Shown here piece after piece: positions 18,119-27,163 of a stretch of DNA of 64,000 nt. The stretch lies in contig CBDFIY010000003.1 of the NCBI GenBank assembly GCA_965248335.1, positions 992,001-1,056,000 on the forward strand, in the 5' to 3' direction. The stretch is from CAKMZU01 sp965248335. Its GTDB lineage: Bacteria > Pseudomonadota > Gammaproteobacteria > Pseudomonadales > DT-91. Below the pieces are notes generated by a model, which was not told the DNA's origin, ran no database searches, and saw only the letters and a list, made by a program, of their open reading frames with translations. The translations under genes and the position numbers were made by a program. The first letter of the stretch is position 1. The number at the start of each line of letters is the position of its first letter.

Positions 18119-20026
18119 TTGAACGATATGGTAAAGAATCTTTTGTTGTGGCTGGTAATAGCGGCCATACTGGTCTCTATATTTACCAGTATCTCCCCCT
18201 CCAAAAACAACAATGTGTTGAGCTATAGTCAGTTTATTGAATCTGTTCAGAAAGATCATGTCAAAACGATCAAGATAAATGACACGAAAATATTAGGAGA
18301 AATGTCCGGTGGTGCACGGTTTGAAGTTATAAGGCCGCGAATTCAAGATCCTCAATTAATCAATGAACTGCTTGAACATAATGTATCCGTTGAAGGCGTG
18401 GAACCAGAGCGGCAAAGTATTTGGATGCAATTGCTAGTTGCAAGCTTCCCGATACTCATCATCATTGCTGTATTCATGTTTTTTATGCGACAAATGCAAG
18501 GTGGTGCCGGTGGCGGTAAAGGCGGCCCTATGGCATTCGGGAAATCCAAAGCGCGTTTGTTAGCTGAAGACCAAATCAAAACAACTTTCTCTGATGTGGC
18601 GGGTTGTGATGAGGCAAAAGAAGAGGTGCAAGAAATGGTGGATTTCTTGCGAGATCCTGGGAAGTACCAGCGATTAGGTGGCCAAATCCCGCGAGGTGTT
18701 CTCCTTGTTGGTCCTCCGGGTACAGGTAAAACACTTTTAGCGAAAGCGGTTGCGGGCGAAGCAAAAGTGCCATTCTTTTCTATTTCGGGTTCCGATTTTG
18801 TTGAAATGTTTGTGGGTGTCGGTGCCTCTCGTGTTCGAGACATGTTCGAGCAAGCTAAAAAGCAATCGCCTTGCATTATATTTATCGATGAGATTGATGC
18901 GGTTGGTCGGCATAGAGGTAGCGGTATGGGTGGTGGTCACGATGAGCGTGAGCAAACCTTAAACCAATTGCTGGTGGAGATGGACGGATTTGAAGATAAT
19001 GACGGTGTTATTGTGATTGCTGCCACTAACCGGGCAGATGTGTTGGACACAGCCTTGCTTCGTCCAGGGCGATTCGATCGTCAGGTGGTTGTGGGTTTAC
19101 CTGATATTCGCGGTCGTGAGCAAATCCTTAAAGTTCATATGCGTAAAGTGCCTTTAGGCGAAGATGTTAAAGCTAATGTTATTGCACGCGGAACGCCAGG
19201 GTTTTCTGGGGCAGAGCTTGCCAACTTGGTCAATGAGGCAGCACTGTTTGCTGCGCGCAGTGGTCAGCGTACTGTTTCGATGGATGAATTTGAAAAAGCA
19301 CGTGACAAAATCATGATGGGTGCTGAACGTAAATCCATGGTGATGTCCGAAAAAGAGAAAGAGAACACAGCTTATCATGAGTCTGGCCATGCAATTGTAG
19401 GATGGCTGATGCCAGAGCATGACCCTATTCATAAAGTGACTATTATTCCTCGTGGTCGTGCGCTGGGTGTCACCATGTACCTTCCTGAAGAGGACAAAAT
19501 TTCTGAATCTAAACGTTACCTTGAAGGGCGGATTTGTTCTTTGTATGGCGGCCGAATAGCCGAAGAGATGACTTTAGGCGCAGATGGCGTTACTACGGGG
19601 GCAATGAGTGATATTGAGCACGCCACAAAAATGGTGAGGGCGATGGTCACGCGCTGGGGATTGTCAGATAAACTGGGCCCGCTTATGTATGCTGAAAACG
19701 AAGTGGGTAAAGATGAGTTTTCGAATGCTACAAGTGAGCAAATCGACATGGAGATGCGCCGTATTATTAATGAGTGTTACTCGAAAGCTGAGAAAGTTCT
19801 TGCGGAGAATAAGGATGTTTTACATGCAATGAAAAATGCTTTGATTGAGTATGAAACGCTTGATAAGAGCCAGGTGGATGACCTGATGAATCGGCGGACG
19901 GTGAAGCCCCCGAAAGGCTGGGAAGATAAAGGTGACGATATTGCGGTGAGTGATAATACTGAACCTGACGGGCAGGGAAAAGATGAGGATGAAGGTGTCA
20001 GCGGCCCTGATTTGTCGAGCACATAA
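18119..20026 (+). CDS. ftsH: ATP-dependent zinc metalloprotease FtsH
   Basis: 635 residues. Two N-terminal membrane helices (about 6-24 and 101-122) flank a periplasmic domain. The AAA module has Walker A GPPGTGKT (198-205), Walker B CIIFIDEID and the second region of homology ending in LLRPGRFDRQVVV. The protease domain has the zinc motif AYHESGHAIVG (HExxH). FtsH degrades membrane and short-lived proteins such as sigma-32 and LpxC. The TTG start is supported by GAGG upstream and by alignment with E. coli FtsH, which also starts at TTG in the same register. The C-terminal tail is acidic and variable. Confidence 0.98.
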   Translation: MNDMVKNLLLWLVIAAILVSIFTSISPSKNNNVLSYSQFIESVQKDHVKTIKINDTKILGEMSGGARFEVIRPRIQDPQLINELLEHNVSVEGVEPERQSIWMQLLVASFPILIIIAVFMFFMRQMQGGAGGGKGGPMAFGKSKARLLAEDQIKTTFSDVAGCDEAKEEVQEMVDFLRDPGKYQRLGGQIPRGVLLVGPPGTGKTLLAKAVAGEAKVPFFSISGSDFVEMFVGVGASRVRDMFEQAKKQSPCIIFIDEIDAVGRHRGSGMGGGHDEREQTLNQLLVEMDGFEDNDGVIVIAATNRADVLDTALLRPGRFDRQVVVGLPDIRGREQILKVHMRKVPLGEDVKANVIARGTPGFSGAELANLVNEAALFAARSGQRTVSMDEFEKARDKIMMGAERKSMVMSEKEKENTAYHESGHAIVGWLMPEHDPIHKVTIIPRGRALGVTMYLPEEDKISESKRYLEGRICSLYGGRIAEEMTLGADGVTTGAMSDIEHATKMVRAMVTRWGLSDKLGPLMYAENEVGKDEFSNATSEQIDMEMRRIINECYSKAEKVLAENKDVLHAMKNALIEYETLDKSQVDDLMNRRTVKPPKGWEDKGDDIAVSDNTEPDGQGKDEDEGVSGPDLSST

Positions 20027-20049
20027 AATTGTAAGTATTATGTTTTTTT

Positions 20050-20073
20050 AAGAGCCGCTAAATGCGGCTTTTC
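20050..20073 (+). terminator. Terminator between ftsH and folP
   Basis: AGCCGC-TAAAT-GCGGCT followed by TTTCT: a six-pair GC-rich stem with a five-base loop just after ftsH. folP starts 14 bases later, so some read-through is likely needed. Confidence 0.75.
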
Positions 20074-20086
20074 TATTGGTTAAGTG

Positions 20087-20923
20087 ATGAAATTTGGCGA
20101 TAAAGATATATCTTTTACAAATACACATATTATGGGTGTTGTTAATGTGACACCCGATTCCATGTCAGATGCAGGCTGTTTTATGCAAAAGGGCCATGTT
20201 GATTTATCAAAAGTGTTTGAAGCTGTTGAAGTAATGATAGAGGGTGGGGCGACTTTTATTGATGTGGGAGGCGAATCAACGCGCCCTGGGTTTGAGTCCG
20301 TGTCTGAAGCTTGTGAATTGGATCGTGTTGTCCCCGTTATTGAAGGCATAGCTAGTCGGTTTAATACCGTTGTCTCAATTGATACGTCTAAGGCCGCTGT
20401 GATGAAAGATGCTGTGAAAGCAGGTGCATTGTTGGTAAATGATGTTAAGGCGTTATCTTCTGAAGGGGCTATGGCATGCTGTGCAAATATAAATGTTCCC
20501 GTTATTCTGATGCATAGTCTAGTACAGCGAGCTGATTTACATTCCATGTCTTCAATGCAAGGTCTCATTGTGTCGATCAAGACTTTTTTTGAAGAGCGTA
20601 TCAGTGCATGTTTAGCAGCCGGTATATCGAGAGATCGTCTTATTCTAGACCCAGGGTTTGGCTTCGGAAAAAAAGTGAATGAAAATGTCGCTTTAATGGG
20701 GGGGGTGAGTGATCTGAAGTTGCTCGGCGTGCCTATGGCTGCAGGTTTATCACGAAAAAAAACTATATCCACTTTACTGGGGGGGCGCAGACCAGAAGAG
20801 CGCCTAGCGGGAAGTTTGGCACTAGCCGTTCTGGCATATCAGCAAGGTGTTGATATTATACGGACGCATGACGTAAAAGAAACGGTTGACGCTATAAAAG
20901 TTGCAACTGCTTTTACGGTTTAG
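20087..20923 (+). CDS. folP: Dihydropteroate synthase
   Basis: 278 residues of TIM-barrel DHPS. Diagnostic segments are IMGVVNVTPDSMSDAGCF, FIDVGGESTRPGFE, LLVNDVKAL, LILDPGFGFGKKVNENVALM and AGLSRKKTISTLLG. The enzyme joins p-aminobenzoate to the pterin pyrophosphate in folate synthesis. The substitution of Phe by Met in the usual DSFSD loop (PDSMSD) is mild. Followed by glmM, the standard pair. The start is ATG 20087; GTG 20084 directly before it is the alternative. Confidence 0.96.
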   Translation: MKFGDKDISFTNTHIMGVVNVTPDSMSDAGCFMQKGHVDLSKVFEAVEVMIEGGATFIDVGGESTRPGFESVSEACELDRVVPVIEGIASRFNTVVSIDTSKAAVMKDAVKAGALLVNDVKALSSEGAMACCANINVPVILMHSLVQRADLHSMSSMQGLIVSIKTFFEERISACLAAGISRDRLILDPGFGFGKKVNENVALMGGVSDLKLLGVPMAAGLSRKKTISTLLGGRRPEERLAGSLALAVLAYQQGVDIIRTHDVKETVDAIKVATAFTV

Positions 20924-20946
20924 CAGATAACAGATAACGAGATGTA

Positions 20947-22302
20947 ATGATGGTGAAAAAATTCTTTGGTACAGATGGTATTCGGGGCAAGGTTGGCGAG
21001 TATCCCATTACCCCGGATTTTGTATTGCAACTTGGATGGGCTATTGGCAATTATCTATCGAAAAAATATCCTGATAAAACAAATATTGTTGTGATCGGTA
21101 AAGATACTCGTATTTCAGGTTATATGTTTGAATCTGCTTTGCAGGCAGGCTTGGTTGCAGCAGGTGTTAATGTCAAGTTATTGGGCCCTATGCCAACGCC
21201 AGCAATTGCATACATTACACGTACGCTTCGAGCGAAAGTGGGCGTGGTTATCAGCGCTTCACATAACCCTTATTACGATAATGGCATCAAATTTTTTGAT
21301 GAAAAAGGTGCTAAGTTGAGCGATGAAGCGGAGCTTGCGATAGAGGCGTCTCTAGATCAGAGGATTAAAACAGTTGAAAGTGAAAGCTTAGGTAAAGTGA
21401 CGCGTATAAATGATGCTGCGGGTCGTTATATTGAATATTGTAAGAGTACCGTGGGTTATGGGTTTAGCTTGCGTGGGAAAAAAATTGTACTGGATTGTGC
21501 AAATGGCGCGACTTACCATATTGCTGAAAAGGTGTTTAAAGAGCTTGATGCGCGTGTTGTATCAATTGGTATCTCTCCGAATGGTCTTAATATCAATGCG
21601 GGGGTTGGCTCGACATCCCCTGAGTTGTTGCAAGCAACCGTCAGCGAGGAGCGTGCTGATTTTGGCATAGGCTTTGATGGCGATGGTGATCGGGTCGTGT
21701 TTGTCGGCCCTGATGGGCAGCTGATTGATGGCGATCAATTAATTTATTTGATTGCGGCCTCTGCCGATCGACGCGAGAAAGGCTACGAGGGGGTTGTAGG
21801 GACAGTGATGACAAATATGGGTGTTGAGCTAGCATTGAAAGATATGGGCTTGGAGTTTGTCCGTGCTAAAGTTGGTGATCGGTATGTCAAGGAAGCGATG
21901 AGTGAAAAAGGATGGATGTTAGGCGGTGAGTCATCGGGGCATATTATCTGCGCAGATGTGGCATCAACAGGTGATGGAATTGTCTCAGCTCTGAAAGTCC
22001 TGGAGGCGCTAAGCAGAAATGATAAGTCGGTAACTGAGATTCTCGCTCAGATCAATACATTTCCACAGCGAATGATCAATGTAAGGGTTAAGAATCAGAA
22101 GCTTATTTGTCAGCATGAGGATGTTCAGGCAGCGCAGGCTGCCGTTGAAAAGAAGCTTGCGGGGTTGGGGCGTGTTTTGCTTAGATCGTCAGGCACTGAG
22201 CCGCTTGTGCGGGTAATGGTGGAGGCGGAAGATGCCGCTTTGGTTGATCTTTATACCCGTGAGCTAGCAGAGGTTGTAAAAAATGTTGCCGAGAGCGCTT
22301 AG
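20947..22302 (+). CDS. glmM: Phosphoglucosamine mutase
   Basis: 451 residues. KKFFGTDGIRGKVGEYPIT at the N-terminus, the active-site phosphoserine loop VISASHNPYYDNGIKFF near residue 100, the metal-binding GFDGDGDRVVFV near 240, GGESSGHII near 325 and LLRSSGTEPLVRVMVEA at the end. GlmM converts glucosamine-6-P to glucosamine-1-P for UDP-GlcNAc, hence peptidoglycan and LPS. Confidence 0.98.
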   Translation: MMVKKFFGTDGIRGKVGEYPITPDFVLQLGWAIGNYLSKKYPDKTNIVVIGKDTRISGYMFESALQAGLVAAGVNVKLLGPMPTPAIAYITRTLRAKVGVVISASHNPYYDNGIKFFDEKGAKLSDEAELAIEASLDQRIKTVESESLGKVTRINDAAGRYIEYCKSTVGYGFSLRGKKIVLDCANGATYHIAEKVFKELDARVVSIGISPNGLNINAGVGSTSPELLQATVSEERADFGIGFDGDGDRVVFVGPDGQLIDGDQLIYLIAASADRREKGYEGVVGTVMTNMGVELALKDMGLEFVRAKVGDRYVKEAMSEKGWMLGGESSGHIICADVASTGDGIVSALKVLEALSRNDKSVTEILAQINTFPQRMINVRVKNQKLICQHEDVQAAQAAVEKKLAGLGRVLLRSSGTEPLVRVMVEAEDAALVDLYTRELAEVVKNVAESA

Positions 22303-22362
22303 CGCAGCTTGTAACTTGTAGAAGCTTTCTGTAAGATTGGCGGCCTTTTTAGGGGACTGTTA

Positions 22363-23115
22363 ATGCGTCAAACGTTAGTCGTTGGTAATTGGAAGATGAA
22401 TGGCTCAAAAGCCATGGTTGAAAAGTTACTGTCCGATATAAAGTCACGTATTTTAGTAGGCACCTCATCTCAAGTAGTTGTTTGTCCGCCATTTATGTAT
22501 TTGCAGCAGGCATCCTCATTGTTGTCAGGTACTGATATACAGCTGGGTGCGCAGAATGTTTTTTCTGGTGCTGGGGATGCAGGAGCATTTACGGGCGAAA
22601 CGTCATCGGCTATGTTGAGTGATGTAGGTTGCTCGTATGTAATTGTCGGTCATTCTGAGCGTAGAAAGTTGTTCGCTGAGGGGGCTGATGCCTTAAGTAA
22701 GAAAATAGAATTTGCGCAGTTTTATCGATTGATACCTATACTGTGCGTAGGTGAGGTACTTGAGGAGAGGGAGTCCGGTCTTGCGGAGTCGGTAGTGTCT
22801 GCTCAGATAGTTGAGATTATCGAGAAAGTGGGAATTCAGGCTTTTTCTAGAGCTGTTGTTGCCTATGAACCAATATGGGCGATAGGTACAGGTAAGACTG
22901 CGACACCTGATGTGGCGCAGGATATGCATCGTTTTATTAGGTCGGTTGTAGCGAGGTATGATCCGGTTGTTGCGAGCGAATTGCAGCTCCTTTATGGTGG
23001 GAGTGTCAAAGCGGATAATGCACTTAACTTGTTTGGTATGCAGGATATTGATGGCGCTTTAGTCGGTGGTGCCAGTTTAGATGCGGAAAGTTTCAGTTTG
23101 ATTTGTAGGGTTTAG
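22363..23115 (+). CDS. tpiA: Triosephosphate isomerase
   Basis: 250 residues. The catalytic Lys lies in VVGNWKMNGS, the His in IVGHSERRKLF, the Glu in VAYEPIWAIGTGKTA, and the phosphate loop in LLYGGSVKADNA. It interconverts DHAP and glyceraldehyde-3-P. Its place between glmM and secG is typical of Pseudomonas, Legionella and relatives but not of Enterobacteria. Confidence 0.98.
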   Translation: MRQTLVVGNWKMNGSKAMVEKLLSDIKSRILVGTSSQVVVCPPFMYLQQASSLLSGTDIQLGAQNVFSGAGDAGAFTGETSSAMLSDVGCSYVIVGHSERRKLFAEGADALSKKIEFAQFYRLIPILCVGEVLEERESGLAESVVSAQIVEIIEKVGIQAFSRAVVAYEPIWAIGTGKTATPDVAQDMHRFIRSVVARYDPVVASELQLLYGGSVKADNALNLFGMQDIDGALVGGASLDAESFSLICRV

Positions 23116-23123
23116 GAGTTAGT

Positions 23124-23513
23124 GTGGTCGAGCAAATTATTGTTGTTGTGCATGTGCTGGTTGCGGTTGGTATAGTTGCTTTTATTTTGCTGCAGCAGGG
23201 TAAGGGCGCTGATATGGGGGCTTCTTTTGGTTCCGGTTCGTCGCAGACGGTTTTTGGCGCGCAGGGCGGGGGTAATTTATTAACTCGATGGACTGCCATT
23301 TTGGTTGCGATTTTTCTTGCAACTAGCCTCTCTTTGGCGTACTTTGCGCACCAGAAAAGTGAATCCCTTTATGATGTTCTGATCGATCAGCAAGCTGTTG
23401 AAGCGTCTTTTGCTTTGCCTGTAAAAGAAGGTGAGGTTGGCGTTAAAAATGATGTTCCTCAGGCTGAAGGGAAAAAACAGCTCGGAGAAGGGGATGTTCC
23501 TGTTTCTGAGTAG
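23124..23513 (+). CDS. secG: Protein-export membrane protein SecG
   Basis: 129 residues with the SecG pattern: first helix IIVVVHVLVAVGIVAFILLQ, the conserved loop QGKGADMGASFGSGSSQTVFG, second helix LTRWTAILVAIFLATSLSLAYF, and a variable acidic tail. SecG assists the SecYE translocon. The start is GTG 23124, preceded by TAGGAG. A tRNA gene follows, as in many gammaproteobacteria. Confidence 0.95.
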   Translation: MVEQIIVVVHVLVAVGIVAFILLQQGKGADMGASFGSGSSQTVFGAQGGGNLLTRWTAILVAIFLATSLSLAYFAHQKSESLYDVLIDQQAVEASFALPVKEGEVGVKNDVPQAEGKKQLGEGDVPVSE

Positions 23514-23531
23514 GTTTTTGATTAAGTTTTA

Positions 23532-23617
23532 GCCGAAGTGGTGGAATTGGTAGACACGCCACCTTGAGGGGGTGGTGAGCTATGCTCGTGCGGGTTCAAG
23601 TCCCGCCTTCGGCACCA
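23532..23617 (+). tRNA. tRNA-Leu (anticodon GAG)
   Basis: 86 nt with encoded CCA. The acceptor GCCGAAG pairs with CTTCGGC. The anticodon arm CCACC-TTGAGGG-GGTGG places GAG at 34-36. The T-arm GCGGG-TTCAAGT-CCCGC and a long class II variable arm fit leucine. It lies after secG, its usual place. Confidence 0.97.
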
Positions 23618-23622
23618 TTTGA

Positions 23623-23650
23623 AAAACGACCCGCTGAGGTCGTTTTTTTT
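23623..23650 (+). terminator. Rho-independent terminator after tRNA-Leu
   Basis: AAAACGACC-CGCTGA-GGTCGTTTT followed by more T residues: a nine-pair stem with a T8 tract six bases after the tRNA CCA end. Confidence 0.9.
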
Positions 23651-24028
23651 ATGCCTAGAAATATGTTGTATAGCTTGTCTGGAGCATCCCTCAGTATGAC
23701 TGTTAATTGTGAGCTTATTTTCTATCTGCTATTTGGGTATTTCCTGTTGAAATTAGTGAGGTGTTAGTCGGTTGGAGTCAGTCTAGTCTAGGCAAAGTTT
23801 TTATTTTTCAGTAACTTGGTTAACCTAATTTTCTCATGAGAATCTTTAGAAAAGCCAAGCCTCCAATACGTTTTTATCATCAGATGTTAATAGTATGGCC
23901 AGTTTTTTTAGGTTCGAACGTATAAATTGTGATTTCGCGAGTTAAGTTAATTTGTCCGGAAGATAAGGTTTAAATTCCGGCCTTCATCCGAGTAGCTTTA
24001 AGCTAGCAGTTGCCTTTATTGTACGGGT

Positions 24029-24344
24029 ATGAAATACCGTATGGTTCGCACACGAAATATAAGATCGAATATCACTTTGTTTGGGTGATTAAATGTCGCT
24101 ATCAAGTGTTAAGGGCGATGTTGGGTTGAGAGTTCGTGAGTTAATCAGGCAAGCGTGTGAATATTTAGAAATAGAAATATTGCGCGGTGTGATCAGTAAA
24201 GATCGTGTATATTTGCTTATACCTGTGCCGCCGACTTTCTCGCAGGTAGAGGTGGTGGGGAGAATAAAAGGTCGATCATCGGCTAAATTGTTTCAGGAGT
24301 TTTCACATTTAAAGAAAAGGTCTTGGGGTGGTATTTTTGGGTAA
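24029..24344 (+). pseudogene. IS200/IS605-family transposase TnpA relic
   Basis: Two adjacent frames read the N-terminal half of a Y1 transposase. Bases about 24043-24105 give HTKYKIEYHFVWVIKCRYQV (the HxH-bearing region is reduced to one His). After a frameshift near 24105, bases to 24344 give GDVGLRVRELIRQACEYLEI, then LLIPVPPTFSQVEVVGRIKG and SSAKLFQEFSHLKKRSWGG. The C-terminal half with the catalytic Tyr is missing. It is a dead remnant. Confidence 0.75.
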
Positions 24345-24357
24345 GAAGTTGTTAAGT

Positions 24358-24507
24358 AACCTGAGTTGCGTATAAGTATTTTTAAATATAAATTTAATAA
24401 GTTGAGTCAGTTTATCGCTAGCCTTGAGCGAAAAGTAGCCAGTTTCATGTCTATTCTGAGTATATCCAAGTATTTTTTAAGAAGATTTCTTATGCGCAGC
24501 TCAGGTT
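24358..24507. repeat. 150-bp element with 19-bp inverted ends
   Basis: AACCTGAGTTGCGTATAAG (24358-24376) and CTTATGCGCAGCTCAGGTT (24489-24507) are inverse complements at 17 of 19 positions. A related partial end, CTTGTGCGCAACTCGGG, lies at 24646-24662. No coding capacity; probably a miniature element or the collapsed ends of an IS. Confidence 0.6.
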
Positions 24508-24749
24508 GGTTGTGATCCTTTCAAGGTTTCGATGTCTTGAGTGTTCCATTTATAAGGGGTGTCGTTTAGCTGGTTAGGCGTTGTTCAGGTCGATATGAAT
24601 AACTCGGTGCTCTGATTGATTTTCATCTGAGTGCTTCGGTTTTTTCTTGTGCGCAACTCGGGATGCTTAAGAGTATCTGCCTTGCGATTTATCTTGGATA
24701 TTATGTCGGCACATTTTAGTATGTATGGATTTTTCTGGCGTGTAAAGTT

Positions 24750-24789
24750 TATACCCAACGCCCTTGCATCTTCAAGTGTGGTGGGTATA
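24750..24789 (-). repeat. Short 40-bp ERIC-like palindrome
   Basis: TATACCCAACGCCCTTGCAT then CTTCAAGTGTGGTGGGTATA. It equals one end of the 128-bp elements joined directly to the terminal GGGTATA, as if the interior was lost. Its sister copy is at 41323. Confidence 0.75.
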
Positions 24790-25118
24790 TCTGTTGCTTT
24801 AAGTTGCGCGGTGAGTTGCTGGGCTTATCGAGGGTTGGGGGGTAGTCAGCTGGCGTTGTTCTGGAAGTGTAAAATGAGGGTGTGTGTGGGTGTGACGACT
24901 CCAATCAATCTTATGTGGTGAAATCATATGTGAAAGATTTTGTGATGGCGGCGCTAAGTTTGCATCCAGTCAAAGCCTGTAAGTCTGCACCATAAGGCTG
25001 CTACATTAATAAAAAGAGGCTTTCTGTTGCTTATTGGTAGTCAAGTACCTATAATCCCGAGCGGAAATTGAGTGGACTGATGGGAAAGTGTTTTTCTTGG
25101 ATGTTGACGCTGTTTTGA

Positions 25119-25141
25119 GTGGGCTTTGTGCCCTTTTTTTG
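25119..25141 (+). terminator. Terminator upstream of rimP
   Basis: GGGC-TTTGT-GCCC followed by T7, ending about 20 bases before the rimP start. It may stop stray transcription from the island or act as a leader attenuator of the rimP-nusA-infB operon. Confidence 0.6.
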
Positions 25142-25160
25142 TTTTTGGGGTTAATGGTTA

Positions 25161-25613
25161 ATGTCTAGGCCTGAAGAAATTCAAGCACTTATAGAGCCAG
25201 CAGTTCAGGCACTAGGAGTTGAACTTTGGGGAGTTGAGTTACTTCCACAAGGTAAGCGCTCATTGTTACGTGTTTATATTGATCATACCGATGGCGTGGG
25301 TGTGGATGATTGTGCCAAAGTGAGTCATCAAATTAGTGGTATTTTGGATGTTGAGGAGCCCATTCCTAACGAATATGTGCTCGAAGTATCCTCGCCTGGC
25401 ATGGAGCGACCTCTGTTTACATTAGAGCAATATCAAACCTATATTGGCGCTGTATTGTCTATCCGTTTGAATTATGCGTTTGAAGGACGTAAAAAATTTA
25501 AAGGGCAGTTAGTCGGGGTAGAAGGTTCGGATGTTGTGCTCAGAGTCGATAATGAAGAATATCTGTTACCTTTCGATACGATACATAAAGCCAATCTCGT
25601 CTTTAGGGATTAA
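25161..25613 (+). CDS. rimP: Ribosome maturation factor RimP
   Basis: 150 residues. ALGVELWGVELLPQGKRSLL, RVYIDHTDGVGVDDCAKVSH, then YVLEVSSPGMERPLFTLEQY and GRKKFKGQLVGVEG form the two-domain RimP fold (KH-like plus SH3-like). It assists 30S subunit assembly. First gene of the conserved rimP-nusA-infB-rbfA-truB-rpsO-pnp run. Confidence 0.96.
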   Translation: MSRPEEIQALIEPAVQALGVELWGVELLPQGKRSLLRVYIDHTDGVGVDDCAKVSHQISGILDVEEPIPNEYVLEVSSPGMERPLFTLEQYQTYIGAVLSIRLNYAFEGRKKFKGQLVGVEGSDVVLRVDNEEYLLPFDTIHKANLVFRD

Positions 25614-25634
25614 TGCATAATATAGAGGCATGTG

Positions 25635-27122
25635 ATGAGTAAAGAAATTTTATTAGTTGCTGAAGCGGTTTCCAATGAAAAAGGTGTTGACGAAAACATC
25701 ATTTTTGAAGCGATAGAGCAAGCATTAGCGACCGCGACTAAAAAACGTTTCGATGAAGAGTCGGATGTTTACGTTATTATTGATCGAACGAATGGTAGTT
25801 ACGAAACGTTTAGACGCTGGACTGTTGTCGCGGATGACGAAATGGCGATTTTGGGTACTCAATTTACTACCGAAGAAGCATACGAAGCTGACCCGGGCTT
25901 GCAAGTTGGTGATATTTATAAAGAACAAATTGAAAATGTTGGATTTGGTCGTATAGCTGCGCAGACAGCTAAGCAAGTTATCGTGCAAAAAGTACGTGAA
26001 GCCGAGCGTGCACAAATTATCGATCTATACCGAGGGCGAATCGGAGAGCTTGTCAGTGGTACGGTAAAGAAAGTGACTCGCGACAATATTATCATTGACC
26101 TTGGCGGAAATGCCGAGGCGATACTGCCAAAATCTGATGTCATTGCACGTGAAATCTTTAGAATGGGCGACAGAGTGCGCGCAATTTTGCATGATATTCC
26201 AGAAGAGGCTCGTGGCCCGCAATTGATGCTGAGCAGAATCTGCCCTGAGATGTTGATTGAATTATTTAAGATTGAAGTGCCTGAGATATCTGAAGAAGTT
26301 ATTGAGATTAAAGCTGCTGCAAGAGACCCTGGTTCCCGAGCTAAGCTTGCCGTTAAGACTAATGATGGGCGAATTGATCCCGTGGGTGCCTGTGTTGGTA
26401 TGCGTGGCGCACGTGTTCAGGCAGTCTCAGGTGAGCTAAATAATGAACGTGTTGATATTATCCTTTGGGATGATAACCCTGCGCAATTAGTCATTAATGC
26501 AATGTCGCCTGCGGAAGTTGAATCCATTGTTATTGATGAAGATACTGGATCGATGGATGTTGCAGTTGCTGAAACAGATTTGGCTCAAGCTATTGGTCGC
26601 TCTGGTCAAAATGTTCGTTTGGCCTCTGATTTGACAGGTTGGCGAATTAATGTGATGGGTGTAGATGAATGGCAGAAAAAACAGCAATCTGAAGTCAATG
26701 ATGTTGTTGCTCGGTTTGTACAAGCCTTGGATGTTGATGAGGATATTGCTGAAGTTCTTGTAGAAGAAGGCTTCTCAACCTTGGATGAAGTTGCTTATAT
26801 CCCCCTAGAGGAGATGGCCGCGATCGAAGGATTTGATGAAGATGTTGCCAATGAATTACGCACGCGTGCAAAAGATGCGTTATTAACAAAAGCAATTGCT
26901 AAAGAAGAAGTATTAGAAGGAAGTGAGCCTGCAGAAGACTTACTAAGCATGGATGGTATGGATGAGTCATTGGCTGTTCACTTGGCTAGTAAAGGTATTG
27001 TGACAATGGAAGACTTAGCTGAGCAAGCTGTTGATGACTTATTAGAATTTGAAGGTGTAGATGAAGAAAGAGCTGGCACTTTGATCATGACAGCGCGTGC
27101 ACCTTGGTTCGAAAATCAATAA
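25635..27122 (+). CDS. nusA: Transcription termination/antitermination factor NusA
   Basis: About 495 residues. N-terminal RNA polymerase-binding domain (KEILLVAEAVSNEKGV), S1 domain (about 130-200, LVSGTVKKVTRDNIIIDLGG), two KH domains (VGACVGMRGARVQAVSGELN and AIGRSGQNVRLASDLTGW), and two C-terminal acidic helix-hairpin repeats (about 360-495) as in E. coli NusA. ATG 25635 follows AGAGG; GTG 25632 is directly before it. Confidence 0.97.
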   Translation: MSKEILLVAEAVSNEKGVDENIIFEAIEQALATATKKRFDEESDVYVIIDRTNGSYETFRRWTVVADDEMAILGTQFTTEEAYEADPGLQVGDIYKEQIENVGFGRIAAQTAKQVIVQKVREAERAQIIDLYRGRIGELVSGTVKKVTRDNIIIDLGGNAEAILPKSDVIAREIFRMGDRVRAILHDIPEEARGPQLMLSRICPEMLIELFKIEVPEISEEVIEIKAAARDPGSRAKLAVKTNDGRIDPVGACVGMRGARVQAVSGELNNERVDIILWDDNPAQLVINAMSPAEVESIVIDEDTGSMDVAVAETDLAQAIGRSGQNVRLASDLTGWRINVMGVDEWQKKQQSEVNDVVARFVQALDVDEDIAEVLVEEGFSTLDEVAYIPLEEMAAIEGFDEDVANELRTRAKDALLTKAIAKEEVLEGSEPAEDLLSMDGMDESLAVHLASKGIVTMEDLAEQAVDDLLEFEGVDEERAGTLIMTARAPWFENQ

Positions 27123-27163
27123 TAGATCCTTCATTCAGGCGGTTGTAGAGGAGAAATAAACGA

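Larger units (their letters stand above)
23652..25118. other. Gene-poor decayed island between tRNA-Leu and rimP
   Basis: About 1.5 kb without an intact gene. It holds an IS200-like transposase relic, a 150-bp element with inverted ends, a further partial copy of that end (24646-24662) and a short ERIC-like palindrome. In Pseudomonas-like genomes this gap is short and often carries a second tRNA (fMet); none is seen here. Open frames such as 24631-24921 run through the repeats and look accidental. Confidence 0.6.

Noticed and set aside
24631..24921. Open frame of 96 codons in the decayed island
   Set aside because: It runs through an ERIC-like palindrome and a partial repeat end, has no ribosome site and no recognisable protein pattern.
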